48,455 bases of DNA from Pedosphaera sp. (lineage in GTDB: Bacteria > Verrucomicrobiota > Verrucomicrobiia > Limisphaerales > Pedosphaeraceae). Shown in pieces: positions 26,399-35,569 of this stretch. Each line of letters begins with the position of its first letter. Position 1 is the stretch's first letter. The DNA lies in assembly GCA_028293285.1 (NCBI GenBank), contig JAQGPC010000018.1, forward strand, positions 1-48,455. Direction: 5' to 3'. A program made the position numbers and the translations under genes. The notes under the pieces were generated by a model. The model did no database searches. It saw nothing but the letters and a program-made list of their open reading frames with translations, and was not told the origin of the DNA.

Positions 26399-27876
26399 AT
26401 CCAACTCTGTTGAATGCGGGAGCCGTGCCTTCGCGCGGGATTCCACGCGCAGTTATTCGCAAGGCTGGCCGGATTCAACGATTTAGCCTGCCTTGGTTTG
26501 TGTTGAAAATGCTGTTTTGCGCGTTGCCTGCGGCTGTTTTGCTGGGGCGTGGACATGCCAGCCTGGCGGGTTACTATTTCTGGGCTACTTTTGGATTGTT
26601 ACTGATCACCGCCGTGTTGCGGGGGCGCCGCGACGAAGTGCTGGCTCTTCTGATTGCATTGGCGCCGTTTATCAATTTGTTGCGCGCGTTCGCCTTTTAC
26701 AATGTGATTCTGGTGCTATTTGGCGGTGCGTGGCTTGGTTACTTTATAATGGCTTCGGGAATCGTTCGCGGCACTTACAAGAAGGCCCCACTTGTGAAAG
26801 GGATTTTCGTCTATGCGATCTTGTATTATGGATTGAGTCTGTTTAACACGGGCGATTATTCCGTCAATCTTCGCCTGTTTGAACTGGCCTTCACCATATC
26901 ATTCATTTTGATTTTAAGCCGGAGTCCCGTGCATCTCGGCGCGGCTCTGACCGGCATGATCATCTCGGCGTGGGGCGTGGGCATCTCCATGTTGCCTCAT
27001 CTCGCGTCCGGTGCGCGTCTCGGCGTCATCTCACTTGACGGGAGAACTCTGGGAAATCCAACACAACTGGGGATGCCGCTGGCTTTTGGCTTTCTGGTGA
27101 TCATCGTGGATCGCGGTCAATGGTTGCATCTCCATTCCAAAGTGGCGCGTTGGTTGATGCTCGCGATAACCCTGCCGTTGCTCGCCTTGACCACTTCCCG
27201 ATCCTCGTGGTTGGTGGCTGCGGGTGGAGTTTTGCTCTGCATTCTGCTGGGTGGCCAGCGATTTAAAATGCTGATGGTCATTGCCATTGCGGTGGGATTA
27301 ATTCAAGGCGTTTTGATCAGTCCGTTTGGCGCTTCTCTAAAAAAAGGAATTACGCGTACTTTTAGTGAGAAAGGCAGTGCGCGACATCGAACCAGTGGAC
27401 GTTCGGATCAATGGATGGTGGCTTATCACGCATTCGCGCATTCGATAATAACAATTGCCATCGGCTATGGTCCCGGAAATGGCGCGGAAGTCTATGCTGA
27501 TCATTCCCGGGAAGTTGAAGGGGTCAAATATGCGGTCGGTAAAAAGGTGGCGCTGCATTCCTTATTTATGCAAATGGCTGTGGAGACAGGCATGGTGGGT
27601 CTGATCTCATTGGCAGTTTGGCTGTGGCTTTGTTTTGTTAAAGTTTTCCGTTTTACCTTTCAGTCCGGCACAGCCTTTCCACTCGTTTGCTTTGTAGGCT
27701 ACGTATTTATTGTGATTAGTGTTTCCGGTAATGATATCAATTCGGGAATTTTTCTGGGCATGGCCCTTTTGGGAACGATGCGCGTCCCGTTGGTAAAAAA
27801 TACTGTTCGCAATTTTATAAAGCGGTCGCAGGAACAAGAGCCAATAATGCCTTCCGGAATGGCCGCCAAGGCCTGA
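26383..27876 (+). CDS. Wzy-like O-antigen/exopolysaccharide polymerase
   Basis: A 497-residue integral membrane protein with about ten or more hydrophobic helices. The O-antigen ligase/polymerase pattern is present: NPTQLGMPLAFGFLVII, then LTTSRSSWLVAAGGVLL, a large loop (about residues 315-385) with GRSDQWMVAY and GYGPGN, and LHSLFMQMAVETGMVGL before the next helix. The protein should polymerise flipped repeat units in the periplasm. A WaaL-type ligase is a less likely reading, since the rest of the locus is a Wza-Wzc-Wzx system that needs a polymerase. Start ATG 26383 lies inside the previous gene by 16 bases. Confidence 0.85.
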   Translation: MQYTINPTLLNAGAVPSRGIPRAVIRKAGRIQRFSLPWFVLKMLFCALPAAVLLGRGHASLAGYYFWATFGLLLITAVLRGRRDEVLALLIALAPFINLLRAFAFYNVILVLFGGAWLGYFIMASGIVRGTYKKAPLVKGIFVYAILYYGLSLFNTGDYSVNLRLFELAFTISFILILSRSPVHLGAALTGMIISAWGVGISMLPHLASGARLGVISLDGRTLGNPTQLGMPLAFGFLVIIVDRGQWLHLHSKVARWLMLAITLPLLALTTSRSSWLVAAGGVLLCILLGGQRFKMLMVIAIAVGLIQGVLISPFGASLKKGITRTFSEKGSARHRTSGRSDQWMVAYHAFAHSIITIAIGYGPGNGAEVYADHSREVEGVKYAVGKKVALHSLFMQMAVETGMVGLISLAVWLWLCFVKVFRFTFQSGTAFPLVCFVGYVFIVISVSGNDINSGIFLGMALLGTMRVPLVKNTVRNFIKRSQEQEPIMPSGMAAKA

Positions 27877-27927
27877 GAAACTCCGTCGAAGTTATCTTTC
27901 GGTCTTTGTCAAAACCCGCAAACTTTC

Positions 27928-28554
27928 ATGAACTGGCTATCAGATTACCGTCGCGATCTTAAAAAGTATACTTTGCTCAACGGAGGTTCGGCATGGAAGC
28001 AGATGCTCACTGAACAGGGGCTTTGGGTGCTTTTGCAATATCGGATAGAGGCAGCAGTTTATCGCAGCTCAATTCCGAAAATTATCAAGGTGCCTCTCCG
28101 AATATTACTCACCGTTTGGCATAAGGCAGTTGAAGTTGCGACCGGAATCAGCCTGCCGTGCACTGCGCGGATCGGCCCCGGATTGCACCTGCCGCATTGC
28201 GGAAGCAGAATTGTGAATGCCGCGGCGGTAATAGGCGCTGATTGCTGTCTCAGCCAGGGAGTAACCATTGGAGCTTCGGGCGGAGGAAGCCGACGTGGTG
28301 TTCCGGTGATAGGCGACCGGGTTTACATCGGCGTGAATGCAGTGGTCGCCGGTAAAATATCAGTGGGCAATGATGCTTGCATTGGGGCCAATTCACTGGT
28401 CAATCGCGACATTCCGCCGCATTGCACTGCGTTGGGTGTTCCTGCGGTTCCCATTAATGAATTAGGTTCCGAAGATTACATTACAGTGACGGTCGGTCCT
28501 GAAACGGAAGCAAAGGTGGTTTATTCAAGTAGATTGAAACCAGTCGTTCCCTAG
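27928..28554 (+). CDS. CysE-like left-handed beta-helix O-acetyltransferase
   Basis: A 208-residue hexapeptide-repeat acyltransferase of the serine acetyltransferase/WcaB group. The first 75 residues are helical; then come repeats such as ARIGPGLHLPHCGSRIVN, AAVIGADCCLSQGVTIGAS, PVIGDRVYIGVNAVVAG and VGNDACIGANSLVNRDIPP. His in LPHCG matches the catalytic His of the family. It lacks the full-length N-terminal domain of CysE and stands among glycosyltransferases, so acetyl transfer to a sugar is more likely than to serine. The donor is expected to be acetyl-CoA. Confidence 0.85.
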   Translation: MNWLSDYRRDLKKYTLLNGGSAWKQMLTEQGLWVLLQYRIEAAVYRSSIPKIIKVPLRILLTVWHKAVEVATGISLPCTARIGPGLHLPHCGSRIVNAAAVIGADCCLSQGVTIGASGGGSRRGVPVIGDRVYIGVNAVVAGKISVGNDACIGANSLVNRDIPPHCTALGVPAVPINELGSEDYITVTVGPETEAKVVYSSRLKPVVP

Positions 28555-28597
28555 ATCGAAAACATTCAAAGAACCACTTGTTCGAGGCACAACTATT

Positions 28598-29794
28598 ATG
28601 CCGAATCCCAAAAGGCTGCTCGTCGTCGCGCGAGTCAATCACTATCAGTATGGAGGCCGGTTATACGCGTACACTCCTTACGCTCGTGAACTCGAAGTCT
28701 GGGCAGATTTGTTTAGTGAGGTAATGATTGCAGGCTCCTGTTTGAATGAACCGCCGCCCGGCGATTGCACTCCCTTCAATCAAAAGAATATCACGCTGCT
28801 ACCCGTAATTGATGCTGGCGGAGACGGATTCAAGGCCAAATTCGGACAGATCTTTAGTTTGCCAAAAATCATCTGGCAACTCGCCTGTTATATGCGCCGC
28901 GCGGATGCAATCCATGTCCGTTGCCCGTGCGATCTGGGACTATTGGGAGTATTGATGGCACCGGTGTTTTCACGCTTTTTAATTGCGAAGTATGCCACGC
29001 AATGGCTGCCATTTGCCGGTGAGCCTTGGGCCTGGCGATTGCAAAGAATCCTTTTAGGTTCTGCGTGGTGGCGCGGATTGGTGACGGTATATGGACGCTG
29101 GCCGAACCAGCCCAAAAAGGTGATTCCATTTTTTACCTCCATGTTGACTCGAGAACAAATTGTTCGGGCACGAACTGCTGCCAGTCGATCCAAGTCCCCT
29201 GATATTCTGAGAATCGTGTACGTTGGCCGGTTGTCGTCATCAAAGAATGTAGATGTATTACTTTCCGCAATAGCTTCAGTGAAATTAGCTGTCAGGAGAG
29301 TGGAATGTACTATTATAGGCGAAGGGCCGCAACGCGCCGCCTTGGAAACCCAGGCTGTTCAATTTGGTTTAAGCAATCGGGTAACTTTCACCGGCGGTCT
29401 CGGTCTCGACAAGGTCCTCGGCTACTACGAACAGGCGCATGTTCTGGTACTGGCCTCTGATATTGAAGGCTGGCCTAAAGCGATCGCCGAAGGAATGGCT
29501 TTCGGGTTGGTATGCATCGGAACGGAGCGTGGAATGATGCCGCAAATGTTGGGGGAGGGGCGCGGGTTTTTGGTTCCACCCCGGAATGTAAAGGATCTCG
29601 CCGCTGCGCTGCAATGGGTAGTGGAAAATCCGCACGAATCCGCAGCCATGGCCGCCAAAGCGGCAGCTTGGGCGCAGCAATACTCGCTGGAAGGATTGCG
29701 CGAAGCTTTGCGTGACCTCATGACTGATAGATGGGGATTGACGAAAGTTCCACTTCATACCAGCGATAGGACGCAGGAGATCCTTGCTCAATGA
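28598..29794 (+). CDS. Family 4 (GT-B) glycosyltransferase
   Basis: A 398-residue retaining glycosyltransferase. The N-domain has LLVVARVNHYQYGGRLYAYTPYA. The donor domain opens with RIVYVGRLSSSKNVDVLLSA and has CTIIGEGPQR, and LVLASDIEGWPKAIAEGMAFG with the E-x7-E type donor-binding segment. It is the first of six tightly packed genes (28598-35539) joined by four- to seventeen-base overlaps. The stop overlaps the next start as ATGA (29791-29794). Donor and linkage are unknown. Confidence 0.88.
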   Translation: MPNPKRLLVVARVNHYQYGGRLYAYTPYARELEVWADLFSEVMIAGSCLNEPPPGDCTPFNQKNITLLPVIDAGGDGFKAKFGQIFSLPKIIWQLACYMRRADAIHVRCPCDLGLLGVLMAPVFSRFLIAKYATQWLPFAGEPWAWRLQRILLGSAWWRGLVTVYGRWPNQPKKVIPFFTSMLTREQIVRARTAASRSKSPDILRIVYVGRLSSSKNVDVLLSAIASVKLAVRRVECTIIGEGPQRAALETQAVQFGLSNRVTFTGGLGLDKVLGYYEQAHVLVLASDIEGWPKAIAEGMAFGLVCIGTERGMMPQMLGEGRGFLVPPRNVKDLAAALQWVVENPHESAAMAAKAAAWAQQYSLEGLREALRDLMTDRWGLTKVPLHTSDRTQEILAQ

Positions 29795-30906
29795 ACCCCA
29801 TTGGAGTCATGCAGATAACCGATACTTTGGCTGCGGGCGGCCTGGAACGCGTTGCCGTCAATCTCGCCAACAGTCTTCCCCGCGAACGGTATCGTTCTTA
29901 TCTCTGCAGCACGCGCGCGGAAGGACCGCTGCAAGAATTGCTTTTCCCTCATGTGCGGAAATTGCATCTCCAGCGTACCCGAAAACTGGATTTGGGAGCA
30001 ATACGTCGTTTGGTCAGTTACATCCGGGACAACCATATTCAAATTGTGCACGCGCATGGAACGTCACTTTTTATTGCTGCGCTGGCTTCACTGTTCAGAC
30101 CTTATCCAACAATTGTATGGCATGATCATTTTGGACGTTACGCCACGGAGGAACGGCCTGTCTGGATATATCGGTTGGCTGCCAAAGCCATCAGCGGAGT
30201 GGTCTCGGTGAATCAACCGCTGGCGGAATGGTCTCGCAAACGGTTACGTGTCCGTTCTGACCGTGTGTGGTGCATTCCCAATTTTGTTTGTGAGCCGGAA
30301 GTGAATGGAACAGTTCCCAATCTCCCCGGTAAAGATGGATTGAGAATCGTGTGCGTTGCGAACCTGCGACCGGAGAAAGATCATTTGAACTTGATTCGGG
30401 CGATGCGAATGGTGGTCAAGAAATTTTCCGAAGCGCATCTGCTGCTGCTTGGCAGTGCAGGGGACAAGGCGTATTTCGAGCAAGTACAAGCTGCCATTGC
30501 GCAGAACAACCTAGTTTCCCATATCTCCTGGATGGGCTCTCGCAACGATGTGCATCTCATTTTGAAGGCTTGTGAAATTGGCGTCCTGAGTTCTGCTTCT
30601 GAAGGAGCTCCGCTGGCGCTCATAGAATATGGCATGTCAGGGCTGGCTGCCATTGCCACCAATGTCGGTCAATGCGGCGAGGTATTGGATCAAGGTCGGG
30701 CCGGGCTGCTGGTCCCACCCGCATCTCCAGCTTTACTGGGTGAAGCAATTATTTCGCTTTTGGAGTCGCCGGACAAACGCGCCACGCTCGGCCAGCAATT
30801 CCAACAGCGGGTCAGAGACACTTATAGCGCAGGACAAATTATCAAACAGGTGGATCAAATTTATGAGGTGCTTTTGAACAGCAAGCGGAGGGCGAAATGG
30901 AATTGA
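29791..30906 (+). CDS. Family 4 (GT-B) glycosyltransferase
   Basis: A 371-residue glycosyltransferase. ITDTLAAGGLERVAVNLAN is the N-terminal loop common in GT4 enzymes that act on lipid-linked acceptors. IVHAHGTSLFIAALAS, RIVCVANLRPEKDHLNLI and VGVLSSASEGAPLALIEYG-like sequence complete the two domains. The start is an ATGA overlap with the previous gene, and the stop lies 10 bases inside the next gene. It adds one sugar to the repeat unit; the donor cannot be deduced. Confidence 0.88.
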   Translation: MNPIGVMQITDTLAAGGLERVAVNLANSLPRERYRSYLCSTRAEGPLQELLFPHVRKLHLQRTRKLDLGAIRRLVSYIRDNHIQIVHAHGTSLFIAALASLFRPYPTIVWHDHFGRYATEERPVWIYRLAAKAISGVVSVNQPLAEWSRKRLRVRSDRVWCIPNFVCEPEVNGTVPNLPGKDGLRIVCVANLRPEKDHLNLIRAMRMVVKKFSEAHLLLLGSAGDKAYFEQVQAAIAQNNLVSHISWMGSRNDVHLILKACEIGVLSSASEGAPLALIEYGMSGLAAIATNVGQCGEVLDQGRAGLLVPPASPALLGEAIISLLESPDKRATLGQQFQQRVRDTYSAGQIIKQVDQIYEVLLNSKRRAKWN

Positions 30907-31988
30907 ACATTCCCGTGCTTTTGGTGGGTAATTTCCTTTCCGCTGCAGGTGGCTCACGCGGGGTATGCGAAGAACTCGCCGTTCGTCTGGCAGCCAATGG
31001 AACAACCGTTTTTACCACTTCAAGCCAGCCTATGCGTATTCGCCGGTTATGGGACATGCTCAGCACAATTTACAAAAAACGTCACCAGTACGCTGTGGCC
31101 CAAGTTGATGTTTATAGTGGCCCGGCTTTCTTCTGGGCGGAAGCTGCCTGTGCTCTGCTACGCTGGTTAAATAAACCTTTCGTCCTGACGTTGCATGGGG
31201 GCAACCTGCCCAATTTCGCGCGAAAACATTCGAACCGAGTACAACGTTTACTGGCTTCGGCTGATGCGGTGACAACCCCATCACGGTACCTGTTGGAGCA
31301 AATGACGCCTTACAAAACGGATCTTCGTTTACTGCTCAACGCATTGGATCTGAGCCAATACACGTTCATAGTTCGGGAGCAGGCGAACCCAACGTTGACC
31401 TGGTTGCGTGCCTTCCATGAAATATATAATCCTTCGCTTGCGCCACGCGTGGCCGGATTGCTCGCCGCTCAATTTCCTGAAATGCAGTTGACCATGATTG
31501 GGCCGGACAAGGGTGATGGAAGTTTGCAGCGCACCAGAGAACAGGCGAACTCTCATAAGGTTCAACTTACCCTGCCCGGTGGTGTGTCCAAGGCAAAAGT
31601 GCCTTTATGGCTAAACCGGGCCGATATCTTTTTGAATACTACCAACGTGGATAACGCACCGGTAAGTGTGCTTGAGGCGATGGCCTGCGGGCTTTGTGTG
31701 GTCAGTACTAATGTAGGAGGACTGACCTATCTTTTGGAGGACGGACATAATGCCTTGCTGGTTCCGCCAGACGATGCAGAAGCGATGGCCCGGGCTGTCA
31801 GCCGGATAATCACAAATCCTGAACTTGCCAAAAAGCTCTCTCAAAATGCCCGCGTCAAAGCTAAAGAGCACGATTGGTCCCGGGTTTTGCCGCAATGGCA
31901 CGATCTGTTTCATTCGATCGTTAAAAGTGGCCGGCAATCATTTCAGTCTCACGTTTCACAAACCAAACAAAGCGGGGCGGTAGCGTGA
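30897..31988 (+). CDS. Family 4 (GT-B) glycosyltransferase
   Basis: A 363-residue glycosyltransferase. The N-terminal LVGNFLSAAGGSRGVCEEL is the acceptor-side glycine loop, FVLTLHGGNLPNFA lies before the interdomain linker, and VDNAPVSVLEAMACGLCVVS carries the E-x7-E-like donor segment followed by TNVGGLTYLLEDG. The usual GRL-x-x-EKG motif at the start of the C-domain is replaced by a looser TLTWLRAFHEIYNPSLAP, in which EIYNP occupies the usual lysine loop. It overlaps both neighbours. Confidence 0.85.
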   Translation: MELNIPVLLVGNFLSAAGGSRGVCEELAVRLAANGTTVFTTSSQPMRIRRLWDMLSTIYKKRHQYAVAQVDVYSGPAFFWAEAACALLRWLNKPFVLTLHGGNLPNFARKHSNRVQRLLASADAVTTPSRYLLEQMTPYKTDLRLLLNALDLSQYTFIVREQANPTLTWLRAFHEIYNPSLAPRVAGLLAAQFPEMQLTMIGPDKGDGSLQRTREQANSHKVQLTLPGGVSKAKVPLWLNRADIFLNTTNVDNAPVSVLEAMACGLCVVSTNVGGLTYLLEDGHNALLVPPDDAEAMARAVSRIITNPELAKKLSQNARVKAKEHDWSRVLPQWHDLFHSIVKSGRQSFQSHVSQTKQSGAVA

Positions 31989-32950
31989 GTGTGACTCCTA
32001 TTTCGACTCCATTTCGTTTGCGTCTCGCCCAAGCGGTTTGTCGCTCATTGCCGCCATTAATGTCCCAAAAGGTGCGCGGGTATATTTATCCATTAGAGAA
32101 GGCCTACCGGGACGATTTCGAATTCACTGTCCGGTCGCAAACCGGTTCGATTTTCCGGAATCGAACGAGTGACTTTCATGGCTATCCTTTCAGTGTACAT
32201 GGCTATTATGAGTGGAGAAATTGGGCCATCGCTCTCGCGCTCTGTTCGTACGGTGACACCATAATAGAGATCGGCGCAAACATAGGTACCGAAACGATCG
32301 GCTTCAGGGACATTGTGGGTAATTCGGGAAGAGTGATTGCCTTTGAGCCGTTGCCGGGAAACTTTCAATCCTTGAAGCATGTTTTATTGCTCAACAACTG
32401 TAAAAATGTCAGCGCGTTTCCGCTGGCGCTCGGTCGAAAATCCGGAAGGGCGAGATTTGTGCTGCCCGATAAAAAGGGGGCTTCCGGCATTGGTCATCTA
32501 AGTGAAGGCGGAAAGGCATGGCCGGCAAAAAGCATTGAAGTGGATTGCGCAACTTTGGATTCCATGTCGCAACGGATCGGCAAGGCCAAAATGATTTTTA
32601 TTGATACGGAGGGCGCGGAAACAGAAGTGATTGATGGGGCAATGGAATATATTGGGAAAAATCGTCCGTATATTGTGCTGGAAGCGTCGCCGCAACTGCT
32701 TAACCGTGCCGGTTCCAGCCTGGAAGAACTTCACCTCAGGCTTAAAGGACTAGGTTATGAAGCGTTTGTTATTTCGCGATTAGGGTTAAACGGTCTTCAA
32801 CAACTGGAAACCACCCATGCAGCCAATTGGTTGTGTATTCCTGCGGGTCTGGAGAGTTCAGCTCAGCGGGTTCGAAGGTCGCTCAGTGCGTGCGGATTGC
32901 TTCCCTGCATCGCCGGGTTAAATCCCTTGGGAAGGCGACGGCTTTTATGA
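31985..32950 (+). CDS. FkbM-family SAM methyltransferase
   Basis: A 321-residue protein with FkbM-family motifs: DTIIEIGANIGTETIGF (motif I), VIAFEPLPGNFQSLKHVL, and MIFIDTEGAETEVIDGA, ending in PYIVLEASPQ. FkbM proteins O-methylate sugars and polyketides. Here the position inside a glycosyltransferase operon points to the polysaccharide. GTG 31985 overlaps the previous stop as GTGA, and its own stop overlaps the next ATG. A basic C-terminal tail ends at GRRRLL. The hydroxyl that is methylated is unknown. Confidence 0.87.
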   Translation: MSVTPISTPFRLRLAQAVCRSLPPLMSQKVRGYIYPLEKAYRDDFEFTVRSQTGSIFRNRTSDFHGYPFSVHGYYEWRNWAIALALCSYGDTIIEIGANIGTETIGFRDIVGNSGRVIAFEPLPGNFQSLKHVLLLNNCKNVSAFPLALGRKSGRARFVLPDKKGASGIGHLSEGGKAWPAKSIEVDCATLDSMSQRIGKAKMIFIDTEGAETEVIDGAMEYIGKNRPYIVLEASPQLLNRAGSSLEELHLRLKGLGYEAFVISRLGLNGLQQLETTHAANWLCIPAGLESSAQRVRRSLSACGLLPCIAGLNPLGRRRLL

Positions 32951-34104
32951 TCCGAAGCTGCTACTTTATTGGAACTACATTGGCGGAAAATCCGGTGCCG
33001 CGCCATTTCGTGGCACTGTCAAAGGAGTTGGTGCGCCGGGGCCATCAGGTGATCATTATTGCACCGCATCGCCGGAGTGATTTGGAGGATCATGAGAGTA
33101 ACCCTGCAATCTACACGTGGCCCTCGGAAAGGCCAACCCGATTGAAGGATGTGCTGTTTCTCTTTCGCCTGATCCGAAAATTTCATCCCGCCAGCCTCAT
33201 CGCCAATTTTGCGGCTGTGAATATCATGACAGTGGTGGGTTGGTTGACTCGAGTTCCAGTGCGGGTGGTCTGGTATCACACCATCGCTGATCAATTGATG
33301 CAGGACAGTCCTGTTTCGCAGTGGAAGCAAAAGTTGTTGCGACTCCGGAAGCGATTGGTTTATGGCGTTGCCACTCATATCGCAGCCAATTCAGCGGCCA
33401 GCGCCCGGGATGTGCAGAACGTATATTCCGTGCCGAAATCCAAATGCCGTGTTTTTTTTAATTCACTGGCCGATCCCATGCGGGAGTCTTGTTTTCTATA
33501 TGCGCCGCCGCGGGACGGAAAACTGATCTGCGTGGGGCGTCTCTTTCCATCCAAAGGGCAGGATGTGCTCATCCGTGCATTAGCTATTTTGAAGACACAG
33601 GTACCTTTCATACATGTTGATTTTGTGGGGGAAGGTCCGTCACTGGCGGCTTTCCAGCAATTAGCGCGTGACCTCGATGTCGATAAACAATGCACATTTG
33701 TGGGCAGGTTGGATCACGGTGAAGTCCTTAAAAAGATGGCTGCCTCGGCTGCCACGGTTGTGCCGAGCAGGAATGAAGCGTTCGGATTGGTGAACATCGA
33801 GTCCATGGCCATGGGCACTCCTGTCGTGGCATCCCGAGTCGGTGGGATTATCGAAATCGTGAGAGATGGCGTGGATGGATTTCTCGTTGCGCAAGATGAT
33901 CCCAAAATATTGGCGGAAAAGTTATCCGCTCTGCTGTTGGAGCCCGGATTACGCCAACAAATGTCTTTGAATGCACGCGAGCGTTTTCTGTCCACCTTCG
34001 AACAACAACGATTGGTCCAGGAGCAGGCGGACTGGCAGGAATCAATTGTTTCCCGAGAAAGACACGTCCCTAAGATCAGTGTAAAATATGGCACACCCTC
34101 TTGA
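32947..34104 (+). CDS. Family 4 (GT-B) glycosyltransferase
   Basis: A 385-residue glycosyltransferase with FIGTTLAENPVPRHFVALS at the N-terminus, LICVGRLFPSKGQDVLIRAL opening the donor domain, HVDFVGEGPS and VVPSRNEAFGLVNIESMAMG with the E-x7-E pair, followed by TPVVASRVGGIIEIV. The ATG at 32947 overlaps the FkbM stop as ATGA, which is why I prefer it to the longer frame from 32827. The 3' end runs 17 bases into the ligase gene. It should act on the lipid-linked repeat unit. Confidence 0.88.
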   Translation: MIRSCYFIGTTLAENPVPRHFVALSKELVRRGHQVIIIAPHRRSDLEDHESNPAIYTWPSERPTRLKDVLFLFRLIRKFHPASLIANFAAVNIMTVVGWLTRVPVRVVWYHTIADQLMQDSPVSQWKQKLLRLRKRLVYGVATHIAANSAASARDVQNVYSVPKSKCRVFFNSLADPMRESCFLYAPPRDGKLICVGRLFPSKGQDVLIRALAILKTQVPFIHVDFVGEGPSLAAFQQLARDLDVDKQCTFVGRLDHGEVLKKMAASAATVVPSRNEAFGLVNIESMAMGTPVVASRVGGIIEIVRDGVDGFLVAQDDPKILAEKLSALLLEPGLRQQMSLNARERFLSTFEQQRLVQEQADWQESIVSRERHVPKISVKYGTPS

Positions 34105-35539
34105 GCGTATTTACCCGTACGTGCCGGTCGCGGTTCAGAACCTTGGCATCTCCCTTTACGGCCTTGCCTGGCGACAGGAGCGATTGGGCGGCGACTTTGA
34201 GGCGTATGTAAAGGATTTCCGCACGCGCGAACGGTGGACGGCAGAAAGAATGCAAAGCTACGTGGAAAGGGAACTTCGCCGGACGATGCTCCATGCTTAC
34301 AACGAAGTGCCCTACTATCAAAGAGTCTGGAAAGCGGAGGGAATTACCAGGCGCGACGTGGAGCGTATTACCCTGGCAGAGCTTGCCAAATTTCCAGTGA
34401 CCCCCAAGGAGCATTTAAGAGCGGAGCCGGATGCGTTCATAGCAAAAAATATTTCGCGTTGGCGCAAGTTGAAGCGCTATCACAGCAGTGGCAGCACGGG
34501 GACTCCGATAACTTCCGTATGCACGGCAGGGGATCATAGAAGGTTCATCGCCGCGCGCGAGGCGCGGTCTTTTCGGTGGGCAGGATCCACCGTGCGGGCG
34601 CCGCGCGCAATGATTGGGGGAAGGTTGATTGTGCCCAAGGGAAATGCACGTCCTCCTTTTCACCGCTATAATTGGGCCGAACACCAGGTTTACTTTTCTG
34701 CCTACCACATTTCACCCGCGCATGTTGCCGATTACGTGCGGGCGTTCAACCGTTACCAGCCTTACCTGCTGACCGGGTATGCCAATTCCTATTATTTGCT
34801 GGCGCGAATGATGTGCGAGCAAAACATAACCCTCGATTATGAGCCGGACGCCATTGTGCTCTGCAGTGAAAAGCTCACTCCCGAAATGAAGCACGTGATT
34901 GAAAAGGCATTTCGGGCGCGTGCATATGAAGAATATGGGGCAGTGGAGAATTGTGTGCTGGCAACCGAATGCGAACATGGAAATTTGCATGTCAACCCGG
35001 ACTTTGGGGTCATGGAAATAATCGATTCAGAAGGGCACCCGGTTTCGGCGGAGCAGGAAGGAAGTATCGTTTGCACTTCATTGTTAAACGCGACGCAACC
35101 GTTGATCCGTTATGAGATTGGTGATGTTGGAATTTGGTCGGCTAAAAACTGTCCGTGTGGCAGAGATTCGTTTCCAGTTTTGAAGGAGTTGGTGGGGCGG
35201 TTGGAAGATGTTGTTATCGGCCCTGATGGCCGGGAACTGGTGCGTTTCCATGGAATATTCATCGACATGCCTACTGTACTTCAAGGGCAGGTCATTCAGG
35301 AAACGATTGATCAGTTCACCGTCAAAGTGGTTGCGCAAGGTGGTTTCGGAAACGACGACGAGCAATTGATTCGGCGGCGGTTTGCCGAGCGGCTTGGACC
35401 AGTCAATGTGCGAATCGAAATCGTATCGGAAATACCGCGAACGGAGCGGGGCAAATTTCGAGCGGTGATCTCCAAGCTGTCACCCGGCATGCGAAACGAA
35501 GTTAAAACTCAGTGGCAACGGATGAGCCTGGCATCCTGA
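34088..35539 (+). CDS. PaaK/CapK-like adenylate-forming ligase
   Basis: A 483-residue member of the phenylacetate-CoA ligase-like family found in capsule loci (CapK). The ATP loop HSSGSTGTP is at 132-140. YEEYGAVENCVLATEC and RYEIGDVGIW form the adenylate-binding region. CPCGRDSFPVLKELVGR is the characteristic PaaK-like cysteine segment. A C-terminal subdomain with RTERGKFRAVISK carries the mobile lysine. The acid it activates is unknown. Partners in the cluster could be an acyl or amino-acid substituent of the sugar, or even the acyl-peptide from the NRPS genes. It overlaps the preceding glycosyltransferase by 17 bases. Confidence 0.85.
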   Translation: MAHPLERIYPYVPVAVQNLGISLYGLAWRQERLGGDFEAYVKDFRTRERWTAERMQSYVERELRRTMLHAYNEVPYYQRVWKAEGITRRDVERITLAELAKFPVTPKEHLRAEPDAFIAKNISRWRKLKRYHSSGSTGTPITSVCTAGDHRRFIAAREARSFRWAGSTVRAPRAMIGGRLIVPKGNARPPFHRYNWAEHQVYFSAYHISPAHVADYVRAFNRYQPYLLTGYANSYYLLARMMCEQNITLDYEPDAIVLCSEKLTPEMKHVIEKAFRARAYEEYGAVENCVLATECEHGNLHVNPDFGVMEIIDSEGHPVSAEQEGSIVCTSLLNATQPLIRYEIGDVGIWSAKNCPCGRDSFPVLKELVGRLEDVVIGPDGRELVRFHGIFIDMPTVLQGQVIQETIDQFTVKVVAQGGFGNDDEQLIRRRFAERLGPVNVRIEIVSEIPRTERGKFRAVISKLSPGMRNEVKTQWQRMSLAS

Positions 35540-35569
35540 AGTCCTTGCCTTGTTGCTGAAATATTTCCC

